Shown: positions 42,993 to 52,070, counted from the stretch's first letter. The stretch: 64,000 nt of DNA from Deltaproteobacteria bacterium (GCA_021813685.1 JAKAJS010000083.1:1-64000); one strand, 5' to 3'. Program-made: numbers and translations. The notes: generated by a model from the letters alone, not told the origin.

Positions 42993-44954
42993 ATGGCCCA
43001 GCCCCCCAAAGTCGTTTTGCTCACCATGCCGTGGACGACAACCATTCAGCCTTCGCTCGCGGTTGGCATTCTTATCGCGATCTGCGCGGAGGAATCCGTT
43101 CCCGCGGTCAGTCTCTATCCGAATATGGACATGACTGCGATGCTCGGATTTGAGGCCGCGGGCGACCTGGCGGTCAACCGCAATTTGTACGGGCTTTCCG
43201 AGCATCTCTTCGCCTGCGATCTGTTCGGCAGAGAAGAGCTTTGCAGCGACGAATACATAGAAACGCTGGCGCAGGACGATTTGCCCAAGCGCTTCAAGGA
43301 TGCCGCATTCGTGCGGCATATTCGTGACGAGGTCGTCCCCGCGTTCCTGGACGGGACCACCCGGCGAGTGCTCGCGCAGGAGCCTTCCGTGGTCGGTTTT
43401 TCCGCCACATTCAATCAGATCATGTCCGGTCTCAGTCTGGCACGGCGGCTGAAGAAGGTGCGGCCCGACCTCCCCATCATCGTGGGAGGAGCCTCTTATG
43501 ACGGCGAAATGGGCTTGGAGTATCAACGCGCCCTGCCGGACCTGCTCGATCATGTCTTCATCGGAGAAGCGGACGATTCATTCCGAGAATATTTGGCGCG
43601 ACATGTGGCTGGGCAGCCAACGACGGGGATCGCGGGGGTCGCCTGGTTTGCCGAGGAGCGGGTGCAGTTCGCTCCCGCGCGGCCGCTGACCGATCTGAAT
43701 CGTAGTCCGAGGCCCAATTATGATGGCTTTTTCGCCGAGAAAGAGCGTCTGTTTCGGGAAACGGGACTGGTTTTCAATATAGAGTCGCTTCCGTTCGAGA
43801 GTTCGCGCGGCTGCTGGTGGGGATACAAAAATCACTGTCTTTTCTGCGGACAGAATGAAACATCGATGGCATTTCGAGAGAAGGACCCGGACAGGGTCAT
43901 CTCTGAAATTGTGTATCTCTCCGCGCGTTATCGCGTGCTGTCGCTGCACGCGTCGGACTGGATCATATCCAGGAAATCGCGGGCGGAATTATGCCGGAAG
44001 CTCCGAGATCTCGATCTCGACTTGGGATACTTTTACGAGACCCGCTCTGATCTGCGCAAGGAGGAGGTTGCCTTGCTGCGCGATGCGGGAGTCCTCAAGA
44101 TCCAGCCGGGAATCGAATCATTCTCCACAGAGTTGCTCCAGCTCATGAACAAGGGCACCACGCGGATCCGGCAGGTGCAGTTCATGCGATGGTGCAAGGA
44201 GTATCAAATCCACTGCGGCTATAACATTCTCTCGGGTTTTCCCGGCGAGAAAGCCGAATGGTATCGCGAAATGGCGGCATTCCTCCCTCGAATCATTCAT
44301 CTTCAGCCGCCCCGCTACAACACGCACGAGATTGAAATGCACCGCTTCAGCCCGCTGTTCGAACGGCGGGACGAACTTGGTGTCAATCAGTGGCGTATTC
44401 GCGAGGACTACGGTTTCAACTTTCCCCGGGGATTTATCGACTTGGATCGCATCGGTTACTTTTTCAGCTACGACTGCGCAGGCGTACGGCTGGAGGAGGG
44501 ATATATGGAGGATCTCCGCGTACCCATCCAGCAATGGATCGATGCGCACGAGGAAAAGAAGCCTCCAGTCTACAACTATTCTCTCGGCCCGGGATTCCTG
44601 CGTATTACGGATACCCGCCAACGGGAGGCTCGCTATCTTTATCTTGCAGATTTGGACCATGACGTTTTTCTGCTTTGCGATCACGTTCAGACTCTGAGCA
44701 GCCTGAAGGAATTGCTGACGCCCCGCTACCCTGCGGAAGTTGCTTCCGGGGCGCTGGAGAGCACGGTGGAGCGGATGGTGCGCGAAGACATCCTCATGCA
44801 GGAAGGAGACGCAATACTCGCGCTGCCGATTGCCCTTCACCCGCGCACAACAGCGCAACTGTATTCTTACGTCCTGGGAGATTCCTGCAAGAAGGCTCCA
44901 GCCTCCCAGCCGACCCTTGCCAAGGCCATCGATGATGTGCCACCATTGATATAG
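42993..44954 (+). CDS. B12-binding radical SAM protein of the RiPP C-methyltransferase type
   Basis: The 653-residue protein has an N-terminal cobalamin-binding-like domain (about 1-215; VVLLTMPW, VVGFSATFNQ, PIIVGGASYDG) and a radical SAM domain with an unusual CX7CX2C at Cys274, Cys282 and Cys285 (GCWWGYKNHCLFCGQN). That WWG-K-HC-FCG signature is characteristic of the RiPP maturation radical SAM protein 1 family (TIGR03975 type), inferred C-methyltransferases. A C-terminal region (about 560-650) follows. It starts 8 bp after radical SAM 2. It points strongly to peptide modification in this operon. Confidence 0.85.
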   Translation: MAQPPKVVLLTMPWTTTIQPSLAVGILIAICAEESVPAVSLYPNMDMTAMLGFEAAGDLAVNRNLYGLSEHLFACDLFGREELCSDEYIETLAQDDLPKRFKDAAFVRHIRDEVVPAFLDGTTRRVLAQEPSVVGFSATFNQIMSGLSLARRLKKVRPDLPIIVGGASYDGEMGLEYQRALPDLLDHVFIGEADDSFREYLARHVAGQPTTGIAGVAWFAEERVQFAPARPLTDLNRSPRPNYDGFFAEKERLFRETGLVFNIESLPFESSRGCWWGYKNHCLFCGQNETSMAFREKDPDRVISEIVYLSARYRVLSLHASDWIISRKSRAELCRKLRDLDLDLGYFYETRSDLRKEEVALLRDAGVLKIQPGIESFSTELLQLMNKGTTRIRQVQFMRWCKEYQIHCGYNILSGFPGEKAEWYREMAAFLPRIIHLQPPRYNTHEIEMHRFSPLFERRDELGVNQWRIREDYGFNFPRGFIDLDRIGYFFSYDCAGVRLEEGYMEDLRVPIQQWIDAHEEKKPPVYNYSLGPGFLRITDTRQREARYLYLADLDHDVFLLCDHVQTLSSLKELLTPRYPAEVASGALESTVERMVREDILMQEGDAILALPIALHPRTTAQLYSYVLGDSCKKAPASQPTLAKAIDDVPPLI

Positions 44955-44957
44955 ATT

Positions 44958-46202
44958 ATGAATCTGCAGACCCGTTTACACCAACTCGCCCGATTGCGGG
45001 ATGTGCTCGGTTCGGGCAACCAGTCCTCAGTTCGGGAATTCGCTGAAGCCGTCGACCGGGCAGGTGACCCCGCACTTGCTCTCACCGCCCGTTTTATGTC
45101 TGCTGCACAGTGCCGCGACTCAGGCAGGCTCAAGGCAATTATCGAATCCGGGGGTGTGGATCTGATCAGATCTGACGCGGCCCTTCACTACGCACTTGTG
45201 GTGTCTCTGTGCTGGACGATCGGATTGGATGGAGCGCGCGCCGAAATTATCCGTCTCTCGGGGCAGGACTTGGGCGCGCTGCCCGCCGACTGGCGAGCCA
45301 ATGCAAGCCACCTCCTCGGATTTGTCCGCCTGCTGGGTGACTGCGCTGCGCAGATTACGTGCGAGGGCGAATCTCAGGCAGACTTCCTCCAGGACCAGCC
45401 AATTCCGGTAATTCGGGCCTCCGTGAATGGACAGCCGGAAGCGCTGTTTATTGTGGATACGGGAGCGCCCACCACTGTCCTGGACCGACAATATGCGATA
45501 GCCTCCGGCGTCAGGTTCGATATGGACAACCCTAAGATCGCGCAGGACGGCGCAGGGAACCGCATACCGCTCTATCCTGCCGTCCTCGACTGCCTCAAGG
45601 TCGCTCGTGCCGTCGCGCAGCATTGCCCCGTTCACGTGATGGACTTCGGCGATCGCATGCACGTACAGGGTATTCTTTCTCCACTCGACAGCTTCAGTGG
45701 CCTGCTGATTGAGTTTGATTTTATCAATCATTTACTCCGAATGGCGCCGGCTGAGCAGTTCCCGGAATGGGAGGGCGTAGCTGGACCAGGTATCTCATCA
45801 CAAAACCTCATTTGGAACGAGGGGAGTCCGAGCGTCCCTGTACGGCTTCTGTCTCGAATAGAAGCCAAGTTTCTCGTGGATACCGGAGCAGGCGCAAACA
45901 TTATCTGCTTCGAACTGGCACGCGAGCTTGGTTTAAAACCCAACAGTCAAGGTGTCGTGAAGGGTCCGACAGCGGCAGGTGAGATGCCCGTATATCCATT
46001 GGTTTCGGGTGAACTTGCAATTGCGGACTCCTGTGAAGTCGCTGTGCCTTTCATGGTGAACGAATGCCCTGAAACAGTTGTCAGAGTATTTCCACGAATG
46101 AAGGACGGCTATCTCGGAGTGCCCTGGTTTCAAGGGCGCCGGGTCACTTTTAGTCCCGATGCACGCACAATGTTTTTCACTCCTCGAATTTCGCTGTCGT
46201 GA
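44958..46202 (+). CDS. tandem retropepsin-like aspartic protease
   Basis: The 414-residue protein has a helical front (1-140) and two aspartyl-protease lobes, each with a DTGA active-site motif: Asp167 in FIVDTGAPTTVLD and Asp308 in FLVDTGAGANIICFE. Retropepsin-like bacterial proteins usually have one lobe and dimerise; two lobes in one chain could form an active site within one molecule. It begins 3 bp after the B12 radical SAM gene and closes the operon. It may remove the leader of the modified peptide, with the subtilase acting at another site. Confidence 0.82.
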   Translation: MNLQTRLHQLARLRDVLGSGNQSSVREFAEAVDRAGDPALALTARFMSAAQCRDSGRLKAIIESGGVDLIRSDAALHYALVVSLCWTIGLDGARAEIIRLSGQDLGALPADWRANASHLLGFVRLLGDCAAQITCEGESQADFLQDQPIPVIRASVNGQPEALFIVDTGAPTTVLDRQYAIASGVRFDMDNPKIAQDGAGNRIPLYPAVLDCLKVARAVAQHCPVHVMDFGDRMHVQGILSPLDSFSGLLIEFDFINHLLRMAPAEQFPEWEGVAGPGISSQNLIWNEGSPSVPVRLLSRIEAKFLVDTGAGANIICFELARELGLKPNSQGVVKGPTAAGEMPVYPLVSGELAIADSCEVAVPFMVNECPETVVRVFPRMKDGYLGVPWFQGRRVTFSPDARTMFFTPRISLS

Positions 46203-46278
46203 GGTTTTCGTTTTGCGGGCGGCTTTTTGCCGGAGAAGGAATGCCCAAAGATCAAGTGGATGACACCTGCCATTTCCC

Positions 46279-47277
46279 TCATGCGGTCAATTTCGGGATA
46301 CGGGGCTGCTGCGGCTCGCCGCCCCCCGGTATCCCCGGGATGGAGTTCGCCTTGCACACACCCCGCAGGATCGCCTGTTCCACGGCCAGGACGGCGAGAG
46401 CTCCTACCAGGCTCACTTCGGCATGAACGACGCCTCCGCAGCTAAGGGCGAAAAGCGTGTCTCCGTCATACTGGGTGTGGGTGGGAAAGACGGTTCTTGC
46501 AAGCCCGTCGTGGGCCATCCGGGCTACCGTGGTCAATTGCACCTTGTTCAGGGAGGCATTGGTCGCGACCACCCCGACGACGGTGTTTTGATTGGAGAAT
46601 CCCGTCTGGAAGCCGGTCATTTTCTTAAGTGTGGGTATGGTATCGACCGGTTCGTTCTCTCCGGGGAGGCTCCTTGCTCCGGCGACCTTGATGCCCGTAG
46701 CAGGGTCGTATACTTCCCCGAATGCGTTTACGACTATCAGCGCCCCCACTTTCAGCCCCGCCGCTCCGCTCACCAGGCTGCTTCCCACGCCCGCCTTGAC
46801 ATGCCGTTCGAACCCGAAAAGCTTTGCCACCGTCGCCCCGCTTCCCGCCCCCACGCTGCCTTCTGCAACGGGCTGCGATGAGGCCCTCGCGCAGGCCTCG
46901 CGGGCAAGTCGGGCGCCGGGATAGATGCCGGTATTGTTTACGCCCAGATCGAAAATGATGGCGCCTGCTACGATGGGCACAACCCCGTGGCCGGTGGAAA
47001 ACCCCTCGTTTCGCTCTTTTAGAAATTCCCGCACCCCGTCTGCTGCGCTCAACCCGAAGGCGCTTCCGCCGGAAAAGAAAAGAGCGTTGACCCTGTCGAC
47101 CAGGTTTACGGGGTTAAGGGTATCGGTGCCATGGGTGCCGGGCGCCCCCCCTCGAATGTCGACCCCTGCCACAGCACCCCCCTCGGGTAAAATCACGGTG
47201 CACCCGCTGGGGATTCCCTCCATCTGCGCATGGCCCACCCGTATTCCTTCTATGGCCGTGATCGTGTCGTTTCCCAT
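46279..47277 (-). CDS. P1-family (S58/DmpA-like) peptidase
   Basis: The 332-residue product (MGNDTITAIEGIRVGHAQME, GGAVAGVDIRGGAPGTHGTD, FSGGSAFGLSAADGV, GAGSGATVAKLFG, VVATNASLNKVQLTTVARMAHDGLARTVFPTHTQYDGDT) matches the self-cleaving P1 peptidase family, with the nucleophile region at VVATNA. These act as aminopeptidases or amidases; the natural substrate here is unknown. ATG 47277 follows GGAGG and sits directly after the HD gene stop. A decayed copy of its 3' part lies at 34630. Confidence 0.9.
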   Translation of the reverse strand: MGNDTITAIEGIRVGHAQMEGIPSGCTVILPEGGAVAGVDIRGGAPGTHGTDTLNPVNLVDRVNALFFSGGSAFGLSAADGVREFLKERNEGFSTGHGVVPIVAGAIIFDLGVNNTGIYPGARLAREACARASSQPVAEGSVGAGSGATVAKLFGFERHVKAGVGSSLVSGAAGLKVGALIVVNAFGEVYDPATGIKVAGARSLPGENEPVDTIPTLKKMTGFQTGFSNQNTVVGVVATNASLNKVQLTTVARMAHDGLARTVFPTHTQYDGDTLFALSCGGVVHAEVSLVGALAVLAVEQAILRGVCKANSIPGIPGGGEPQQPRIPKLTA

Positions 47278-47279
47278 CG

Positions 47280-48035
47280 TCACCCCTCCTTGAAATGCTC
47301 CAGCAGGTAGCGGTAGATCTCCTTGCCTATTTCCATCCCGTTTTCGACGATCTCGGGGCCGAATTGCCTGCCGGTAGGGGTCCGGAAGGTTTCGATGATG
47401 CTGGCCGCTCCCGACATCCCCCAGGGAAATTTTTCGATCAGCTCCTGCGGGCCGATTCCCTGGTAGTCCATGATATGCCAGAGCATGTGGGTGAAGATGT
47501 CCGCACCCCAGCGGAACTTGTCCGCGTCGTAGAGACAGTCGCTTACCAGTTGCGCCCACTGCCGTCCTGAGGGCGTCGGGGGGGCGAAGGCTTCGTGGTT
47601 TCTAATGGCCTCGCTCACACAGGAGATTTCCTCCCCACTTAGCGAAAAGCCGCATAGAAGGCTTTTCGCCTTTTCTGCTCCCCTCTGTGCGTGGTTTTGC
47701 TCTTCCCGGCTGATATCGTGCAGAAGGCCGCAATAGGTGCCGAGCACCATGAGCCGCTCGATTTCCGGGGGATCCAGGTGGTTTCCCTCCGTTTCGATAT
47801 GAATGAGGGCCGCGCAGTCGATGCTCACACGTGTGCTGTGGAACAGGCCGTGGCCAAGGGCTTCGTTGTAGATGGGTTCGACGATCCCGCGCAACCGCAC
47901 GGCCCCCGGGTGGTTGTAGAAAAGCCTTTTCGCCAGGGCGAGCGGGGCCTTGAACCGCGTGTAAAACCCGGGCAGCGCGTGCTTTGAAGCTATCCTTTGC
48001 GCTTCCTGCTGCAGTTTGCAGGCAATTTCGTTCAT
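47280..48035 (-). CDS. HD-domain phosphohydrolase
   Basis: The 251-residue protein has an HD metal-binding pattern: GLFHSTRVSID, TYCGLLHDISREEQNHAQRGAEKA and LVSDCLYDADKFRWG. HD enzymes hydrolyse phosphate esters of nucleotides or related compounds. Its stop touches the P1-peptidase start, so the two are probably one transcript. The substrate is not predictable. Confidence 0.82.
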   Translation of the reverse strand: MNEIACKLQQEAQRIASKHALPGFYTRFKAPLALAKRLFYNHPGAVRLRGIVEPIYNEALGHGLFHSTRVSIDCAALIHIETEGNHLDPPEIERLMVLGTYCGLLHDISREEQNHAQRGAEKAKSLLCGFSLSGEEISCVSEAIRNHEAFAPPTPSGRQWAQLVSDCLYDADKFRWGADIFTHMLWHIMDYQGIGPQELIEKFPWGMSGAASIIETFRTPTGRQFGPEIVENGMEIGKEIYRYLLEHFKEG

Positions 48036-48166
48036 CCGGAGCCCTTCTGCTTCGAAAAGAAGCGGGAAGAAGACCGCGTCCCGAGTATTTTCGTGGGTTC
48101 CGGGTGTCCCCCGGAGACAGGGAATGCTCGGTTCGCTGCCATCTTTCGCCCTGATCGTACGCTATG

Positions 48167-48448
48167 TTACAGCAGTCGGAACTTTTCGGCAATAAGGCGC
48201 CGGAAGCGGGGAGTGTATACGAGGTCGAACGTCTCCTCCTTTCCCGGAAAAAGCTCCATCGCCTTTTGTCTGACCCCGTGAACGACCCGCTGCGCTTCCT
48301 CGGGCGTAAGGGGCGTCTGGGCGATAAACGCGAGGGAAAAGTCGACCAGCCTGCGCAAGTGCCTGATGCGCTTGTCTTCGTCCCTGATTTCGGCTTCGCT
48401 GTAATGTTTGGAAATTTCGCCTTCCATGCCTGGTGCCTCTATTCTCAT
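48167..48448 (-). CDS. small unknown protein
   Basis: The 93-residue product (MRIEAPGMEGEISKHYSEAE, IRDEDKRIRHLRRLVDFSLAF, LTPEEAQRVVHGVRQKAMELFPGKEETFDLVYTPRFRRLIAEKF) is helical and charged, without cysteines. ATG 48448 has AGGA eight bases upstream. It has coding-like composition and lies divergent from the flavoprotein gene. I do not recognise the family. Confidence 0.6.
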   Translation of the reverse strand: MRIEAPGMEGEISKHYSEAEIRDEDKRIRHLRRLVDFSLAFIAQTPLTPEEAQRVVHGVRQKAMELFPGKEETFDLVYTPRFRRLIAEKFRLL

Positions 48449-48637
48449 AAAATTAGTCCTGAAAGGACCCGCATAAATGCAATCATAACCCTTCAGTCCA
48501 TAGCGCACACGGGGTGCGCAGGGGGCTTGGGACTCGATTTTTTGTTGCCTCCGGCTTTGATAATGTTTATCTAAATGTGTTATCTGATGAGCAATCGATA
48601 TCCTGGATTTTCACGTTCATGTTCGAAAGGGGGGCTT

Positions 48638-49861
48638 ATGGGGCCGGTGCAGATAAAAGACGGCATTTACTGGGTTGGGGCGTTGGATTGGGACATTCGT
48701 GATTTCCACGGGTATTCTACGCCCAAGGGGACCACATACAATTCTTTCCTCGTGATGGACGAAAAAATCACGCTCTTCGATGGGGTCAAAAAGACTTTCA
48801 AAAATGATCTGATCGAGTCCATAAGCAGGATCGTCGATCCTCGGAAAATAGACTACCTCGTAGTAAATCACGTGGAGCCGGACCATTCGGGCAGTATTCC
48901 CGAACTGGTGGAATTGATCGGCCCGGAGAAGGTTTTCTGCTCGCCGATGGGGAAAAAGGCCCTGATCGAACATTACAACCGCGAAGATTGGCCGTATCAG
49001 GTGGTCGAGACGGGGCATCAATTAAAGCTGGGTAAAAGAACGGTTTCTTTTTTGGAAACCCGCATGCTGCATTGGCCCGACAGCATGATGTCCTATTTGA
49101 CCGAGGACCGAATCCTGTTTTCGAGCGATGCGTTCGGCGAGCATTGGGCCACCAGCCAGAGATTCGACGACGAGGTGGACGCGGGGGAGCTTTTCGCCCA
49201 CGCCGCCAAGTACTACGCCAACATCCTTTTGCTCTATTCTGCCCTGGTGCAGAAAGTGATGGGCAAGCTGCCCGAACTCGGGGTCGATCCGGTCATGATA
49301 GCTCCCGACCATGGGCTCATCTGGCGAAGCAACCCGGCCGGGATCGTCTCTGCCTATGGAAAATGGAGCAGACAGGAAAGCCAGAGAAAAGCTCTGGTGA
49401 TCTACGACACGATGTGGGAGGCGACCGCCGCGATGGCCAGGGCCATGTGCGAAGGGCTGAAACAGGAGGGCGTCGAGTTCAAACTGATCAACCTCAAGCA
49501 CCATCACCGCAGCGACATCATGACCGAGGTGCTGGACTCGCGAGCTGTCCTCATGGGTTCTTCGACGCTCAATAACGGCATGATGCCTGCCATGGCCGAG
49601 CTTCTGTGCTATATGAAGGGGCTGAAACCCATGGGCAAGGTCGGCGCGGTCTTCGGTTCCTACGGTTGGAGCGGGGAGGCGGTAAAGCTCATCTCCGAAG
49701 CGATGGGCGAGATGAATATCCGCCTGGTTGGCGACGGGCTTCGCGTCAAGTATACCCCCAAAGAGCAGGATCTGACAAAATGTGTCGAACTCGGCCGCCA
49801 GGTGGCGCGAGAAGCGCTGGCGCTCGAAGCCGGGGGATCTTGCGCCAAAGCCGGATCGTAA
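48638..49861 (+). CDS. FprA-type A-flavoprotein (diiron, O2/NO reductase)
   Basis: The 407-residue protein has a metallo-lactamase-like diiron domain (VVNHVEPDHSGSIPELV with HxExDH, MLHWPDSM, SSDAFGEH, APDHGLIW) and a C-terminal flavodoxin domain (LVIYDTMWEATAAMARAM, SSTLNNGMMPAM, FGSYGWSGEAVK). Such proteins reduce O2 to water or NO to N2O in anaerobes. ATG 48638 follows AAAGGGGGG. It fits with hcp and rubrerythrin in the window as oxidative and nitrosative defence. Confidence 0.93.
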   Translation: MGPVQIKDGIYWVGALDWDIRDFHGYSTPKGTTYNSFLVMDEKITLFDGVKKTFKNDLIESISRIVDPRKIDYLVVNHVEPDHSGSIPELVELIGPEKVFCSPMGKKALIEHYNREDWPYQVVETGHQLKLGKRTVSFLETRMLHWPDSMMSYLTEDRILFSSDAFGEHWATSQRFDDEVDAGELFAHAAKYYANILLLYSALVQKVMGKLPELGVDPVMIAPDHGLIWRSNPAGIVSAYGKWSRQESQRKALVIYDTMWEATAAMARAMCEGLKQEGVEFKLINLKHHHRSDIMTEVLDSRAVLMGSSTLNNGMMPAMAELLCYMKGLKPMGKVGAVFGSYGWSGEAVKLISEAMGEMNIRLVGDGLRVKYTPKEQDLTKCVELGRQVAREALALEAGGSCAKAGS

Positions 49862-50308
49862 ATGAGAAAATCCCGGGTGCTTTTCCTGTGCGTGGGCAAC
49901 GCCTGCCGCAGCATAATGGCTGAAGCTCTTGCATACCATTTCGACAGGGGCTGCTTTGAGCCCCTGTCGGCGGGAGTGGATCCGCTCGAGTACATTCCCC
50001 CCTTTACGCTCGAAGCGCTGCATGAGGCCGGCATTTCGACCGTGGGGCTCTATTCGAAGAGCCTCTCCGAAATCCGGCTCCATCGAATCGACTATATCGT
50101 GGACCTCACCGAGCACAAAGTCGCCCGCCGGATGCCCTCCTCCTTTTCCGCAAAAGTGATCTCCTATCCGGTGCGCGACCCGTTCGGGCATGACCTGGAG
50201 ACGTTTCGAGCGGCGAGGGAAAAGCTTGAGCTGTTTGTCCGCGAGGAACTGCCCGGGCTTGTTTGCAAGGGAAACAGGCACTGGTGGTCTTTGTTTAAAA
50301 GACGGTGA
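49862..50308 (+). CDS. low-molecular-weight phosphatase/ArsC-like protein
   Basis: The 148-residue product has the LMW-PTP P-loop CVGNACRS (C-x5-R), at residues 11-18, and a DPFG segment carrying the expected aspartate late in the chain. The family includes protein tyrosine phosphatases and thioredoxin-linked arsenate reductases. The loop CxxxxxR with an extra cysteine (NAC) fits either. Its ATG lies right after the FprA stop, so they form an operon. No other arsenic gene is present. Confidence 0.82.
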   Translation: MRKSRVLFLCVGNACRSIMAEALAYHFDRGCFEPLSAGVDPLEYIPPFTLEALHEAGISTVGLYSKSLSEIRLHRIDYIVDLTEHKVARRMPSSFSAKVISYPVRDPFGHDLETFRAAREKLELFVREELPGLVCKGNRHWWSLFKRR

Positions 50309-50344
50309 ATGGGTGAATGGGGGATGGCCATCCGGAAGCCTCTC

Positions 50345-50372
50345 GGTGGGCAACGTTGGGCTTTTGCCCACC
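50345..50372 (+). terminator. hairpin after the phosphatase-like gene
   Basis: GGTGGGCAA (50345-50353) and TTGCCCACC (50364-50372) form a perfect 9-bp stem with a 10-base loop, 37 bp after the stop codon. Confidence 0.5.
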
Positions 50373-50429
50373 CTACCCCTAAGCTTGGTGCGGATGAGGT
50401 GGAATGCCTCGGGTGATTCGAACCCGAGT

Positions 50430-50523
50430 CCCCCTTTGAAAAAGGGATTCAGGGGGATTTTGCGAATAAATCCGGCTGTATACTCCTTTTAAATCCCCCC
50501 CGCCCCTCTTTGCAAAAGGGGGG
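50430..50523. repeat. C-run/G-run palindromic repeats
   Basis: Two similar hairpins, CCCCCTTTGAAAAAGGG-type (50430-50456) and CCCCTCTTTGCAAAAGGGGGG (about 50503-50523), lie in tandem. A third relative is at 62906-62928. They recall REP-type intergenic palindromes. Confidence 0.5.
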
Positions 50524-50628
50524 AGATTCGGTGCCCTCCGCGCTTCAGGTCGGGTTTTCGGATGGACATTGGACAGGAAATGGCGGGTGGGGGGGCTTAC
50601 CCATTCCCCACTCACCTACGTATCTTAT

Positions 50629-51369
50629 TCACCGATTAATTATTTTTCCCCTCGTGCTTACCGTTACCTCCTCGAAGGCAATGTTTTTGCCTGCATCCTC
50701 CATTGCCTTTCGAACTATGGCCGGAAGGGCCGAGCAGCACGGCACCTCCATATCGAGCACGGTCACGCTGCGGATCTCTGCGGTGCGGAAAATCTCGGTG
50801 AATTTTTTGAGATATTCCTGCTTGTCGTCGAACTTGGGGCAGCCGAGAAGAACGGTCTTTCCCCTGACGAACTTATTGTGAAAATTGGGGTAGGCCACCG
50901 GGGCGCAGTCGGATACGACGAGCAGGTCGGCGCCTTTTAGAAACGGGGCGTTGACCGGCACAAGCCGTATCTGGACCGGCCAGTGAGAAAGCTGCGAGGC
51001 TTCCGCGTCAGGCTCCCGGGAAGTTTGCGCCGCGCCTCCGAGGTGGGGGGCGGGGGCAAAGACGGCGACCTGGCTCGAAGGGCAGGCGCAGGCCGTTTTG
51101 AATTCTTCGGGTTTTTGGGCCTTCTGCCTGTCCAGGTGTTCTTCGACCTCTTCGGGGTCGAACTCGTCGGCCTCGCGCTCGATCACGCGAACCGCCCCCT
51201 GCGGGCATCCGGAAAGACAGGCGCCAAGGCCGTCGCAATAAGACTCCTTTATGAGCCGCGCCTTGCCGTCCCGGATCTCCAGGGCGCCTTCGGCGCAGGC
51301 GATCGCGCACATGCCGCAGCCGTCGCAGAGTTCTTCGTCTATTTCAACTATCTTTCGAATTTTTCCCAT
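50629..51369 (-). CDS. 2x[4Fe-4S] ferredoxin-domain protein (hcp accessory)
   Basis: The 246-residue product has two cluster motifs, CDGCGMCAIACAEGA and CDGLGACLSGCPQGAV, then a linker (EVEEHLDRQ) and a second domain with ACACPSSQVAV, DCAPVAY, LLGCPKFDD and VPCCSALP. It probably carries electrons and binds further metal. ATG 51369 overlaps the stop of the upstream gene (TAATG), and hcp lies one gene further upstream. It is a plausible electron donor to the hybrid cluster protein. Confidence 0.85.
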   Translation of the reverse strand: MGKIRKIVEIDEELCDGCGMCAIACAEGALEIRDGKARLIKESYCDGLGACLSGCPQGAVRVIEREADEFDPEEVEEHLDRQKAQKPEEFKTACACPSSQVAVFAPAPHLGGAAQTSREPDAEASQLSHWPVQIRLVPVNAPFLKGADLLVVSDCAPVAYPNFHNKFVRGKTVLLGCPKFDDKQEYLKKFTEIFRTAEIRSVTVLDMEVPCCSALPAIVRKAMEDAGKNIAFEEVTVSTRGKIINR

Positions 51370-52070
51370 TACCTTGCTCCTGTCAAAACCTCTTCCAGCA
51401 GTTTCCTGCCCGTTTCCGTAAAAAGAGGCTCTCCCCCCGCCGCGGGTTGGCCGTTCTTCATGGCCTCGGCCGCCTCGGCGATTCGAATCGCGTCGGAGAC
51501 GCACCGCAAATTGACTGAATCCCCCTGTCCGCCCGGGTTTATAAGAATTGACAGAACCTGGCGGGTAACTTCGTCGGGTGCTCCGGCATTGGATAGAATC
51601 GTTCGGGCCGAAGCTTCGTCCTCAGCGGAAAACTCCCCGGGCTTTTCCCCTCCCGACGAGATCCCGGCTATCGCCGAGAGGCTGGCGGCGAGGGTCACGA
51701 TCGCCGGATCGCCCCCTTCCGATTTTTGAATCTTCCCGGAGTACTCGACCACCTTGAGCATTCGCCCGATCCGTTTGAAGTTTCGGCCAAGGAATTTTTT
51801 CACCTCGGTCGCTGCGCGGTCCTTCAGCAGGTCACTCCGTTTGGCCAGAAGCTCGGGGGGCATGTCGGCACCGAGGCACTGAGCGGCGAACTTGCAATAA
51901 ACGGCGCAGCCGAAGTCCATCTTGGGGTTTAGGACCTTTTCACCGCACTTGCGGCACTTCCTCGAACTCTCGTCTTTAAAGAATTCGATCGGTCCGCCGC
52001 ATTTGGGGCAGGTGGTCTCGTAGACCGCATCCGCCCCCCAGTACTGTGTATCCTGACCGGGGCACTTCAT
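51369..52070 (-). CDS. zinc-ribbon/helical protein of the hcp operon
   Basis: The 233-residue product opens with a metal-binding region (CPGQDTQYWG, TTCPKCGGPIEF, RKCRKCGEKV, FGCAVYCKFAAQC) and continues as a helical domain (KRSDLLKDRAATEVKKFLGR, ARTILSNAGAPDEVTRQVLSIL, AIRIAEAAEAM). Relatives beside hcp in sulfate reducers are called phosphohydrolases from a degenerate HD-like region, but an HD motif is not clear here. It probably works with Hcp and the ferredoxin protein. Confidence 0.7.
   Translation of the reverse strand: MKCPGQDTQYWGADAVYETTCPKCGGPIEFFKDESSRKCRKCGEKVLNPKMDFGCAVYCKFAAQCLGADMPPELLAKRSDLLKDRAATEVKKFLGRNFKRIGRMLKVVEYSGKIQKSEGGDPAIVTLAASLSAIAGISSGGEKPGEFSAEDEASARTILSNAGAPDEVTRQVLSILINPGGQGDSVNLRCVSDAIRIAEAAEAMKNGQPAAGGEPLFTETGRKLLEEVLTGAR

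Noticed and set aside
47278-47559. N-terminal extension of the P1 peptidase by 94 residues
   Set aside because: The extension lies inside the HD gene; a ribosome site and the family start fit ATG 47277.
50404-50430. tRNA-like T-arm on the minus strand (GGTTCGAATCACC with flanking complementary bases)
   Set aside because: The stem does not close around a 7-base loop, and no acceptor, D or anticodon arm can be found on either side.
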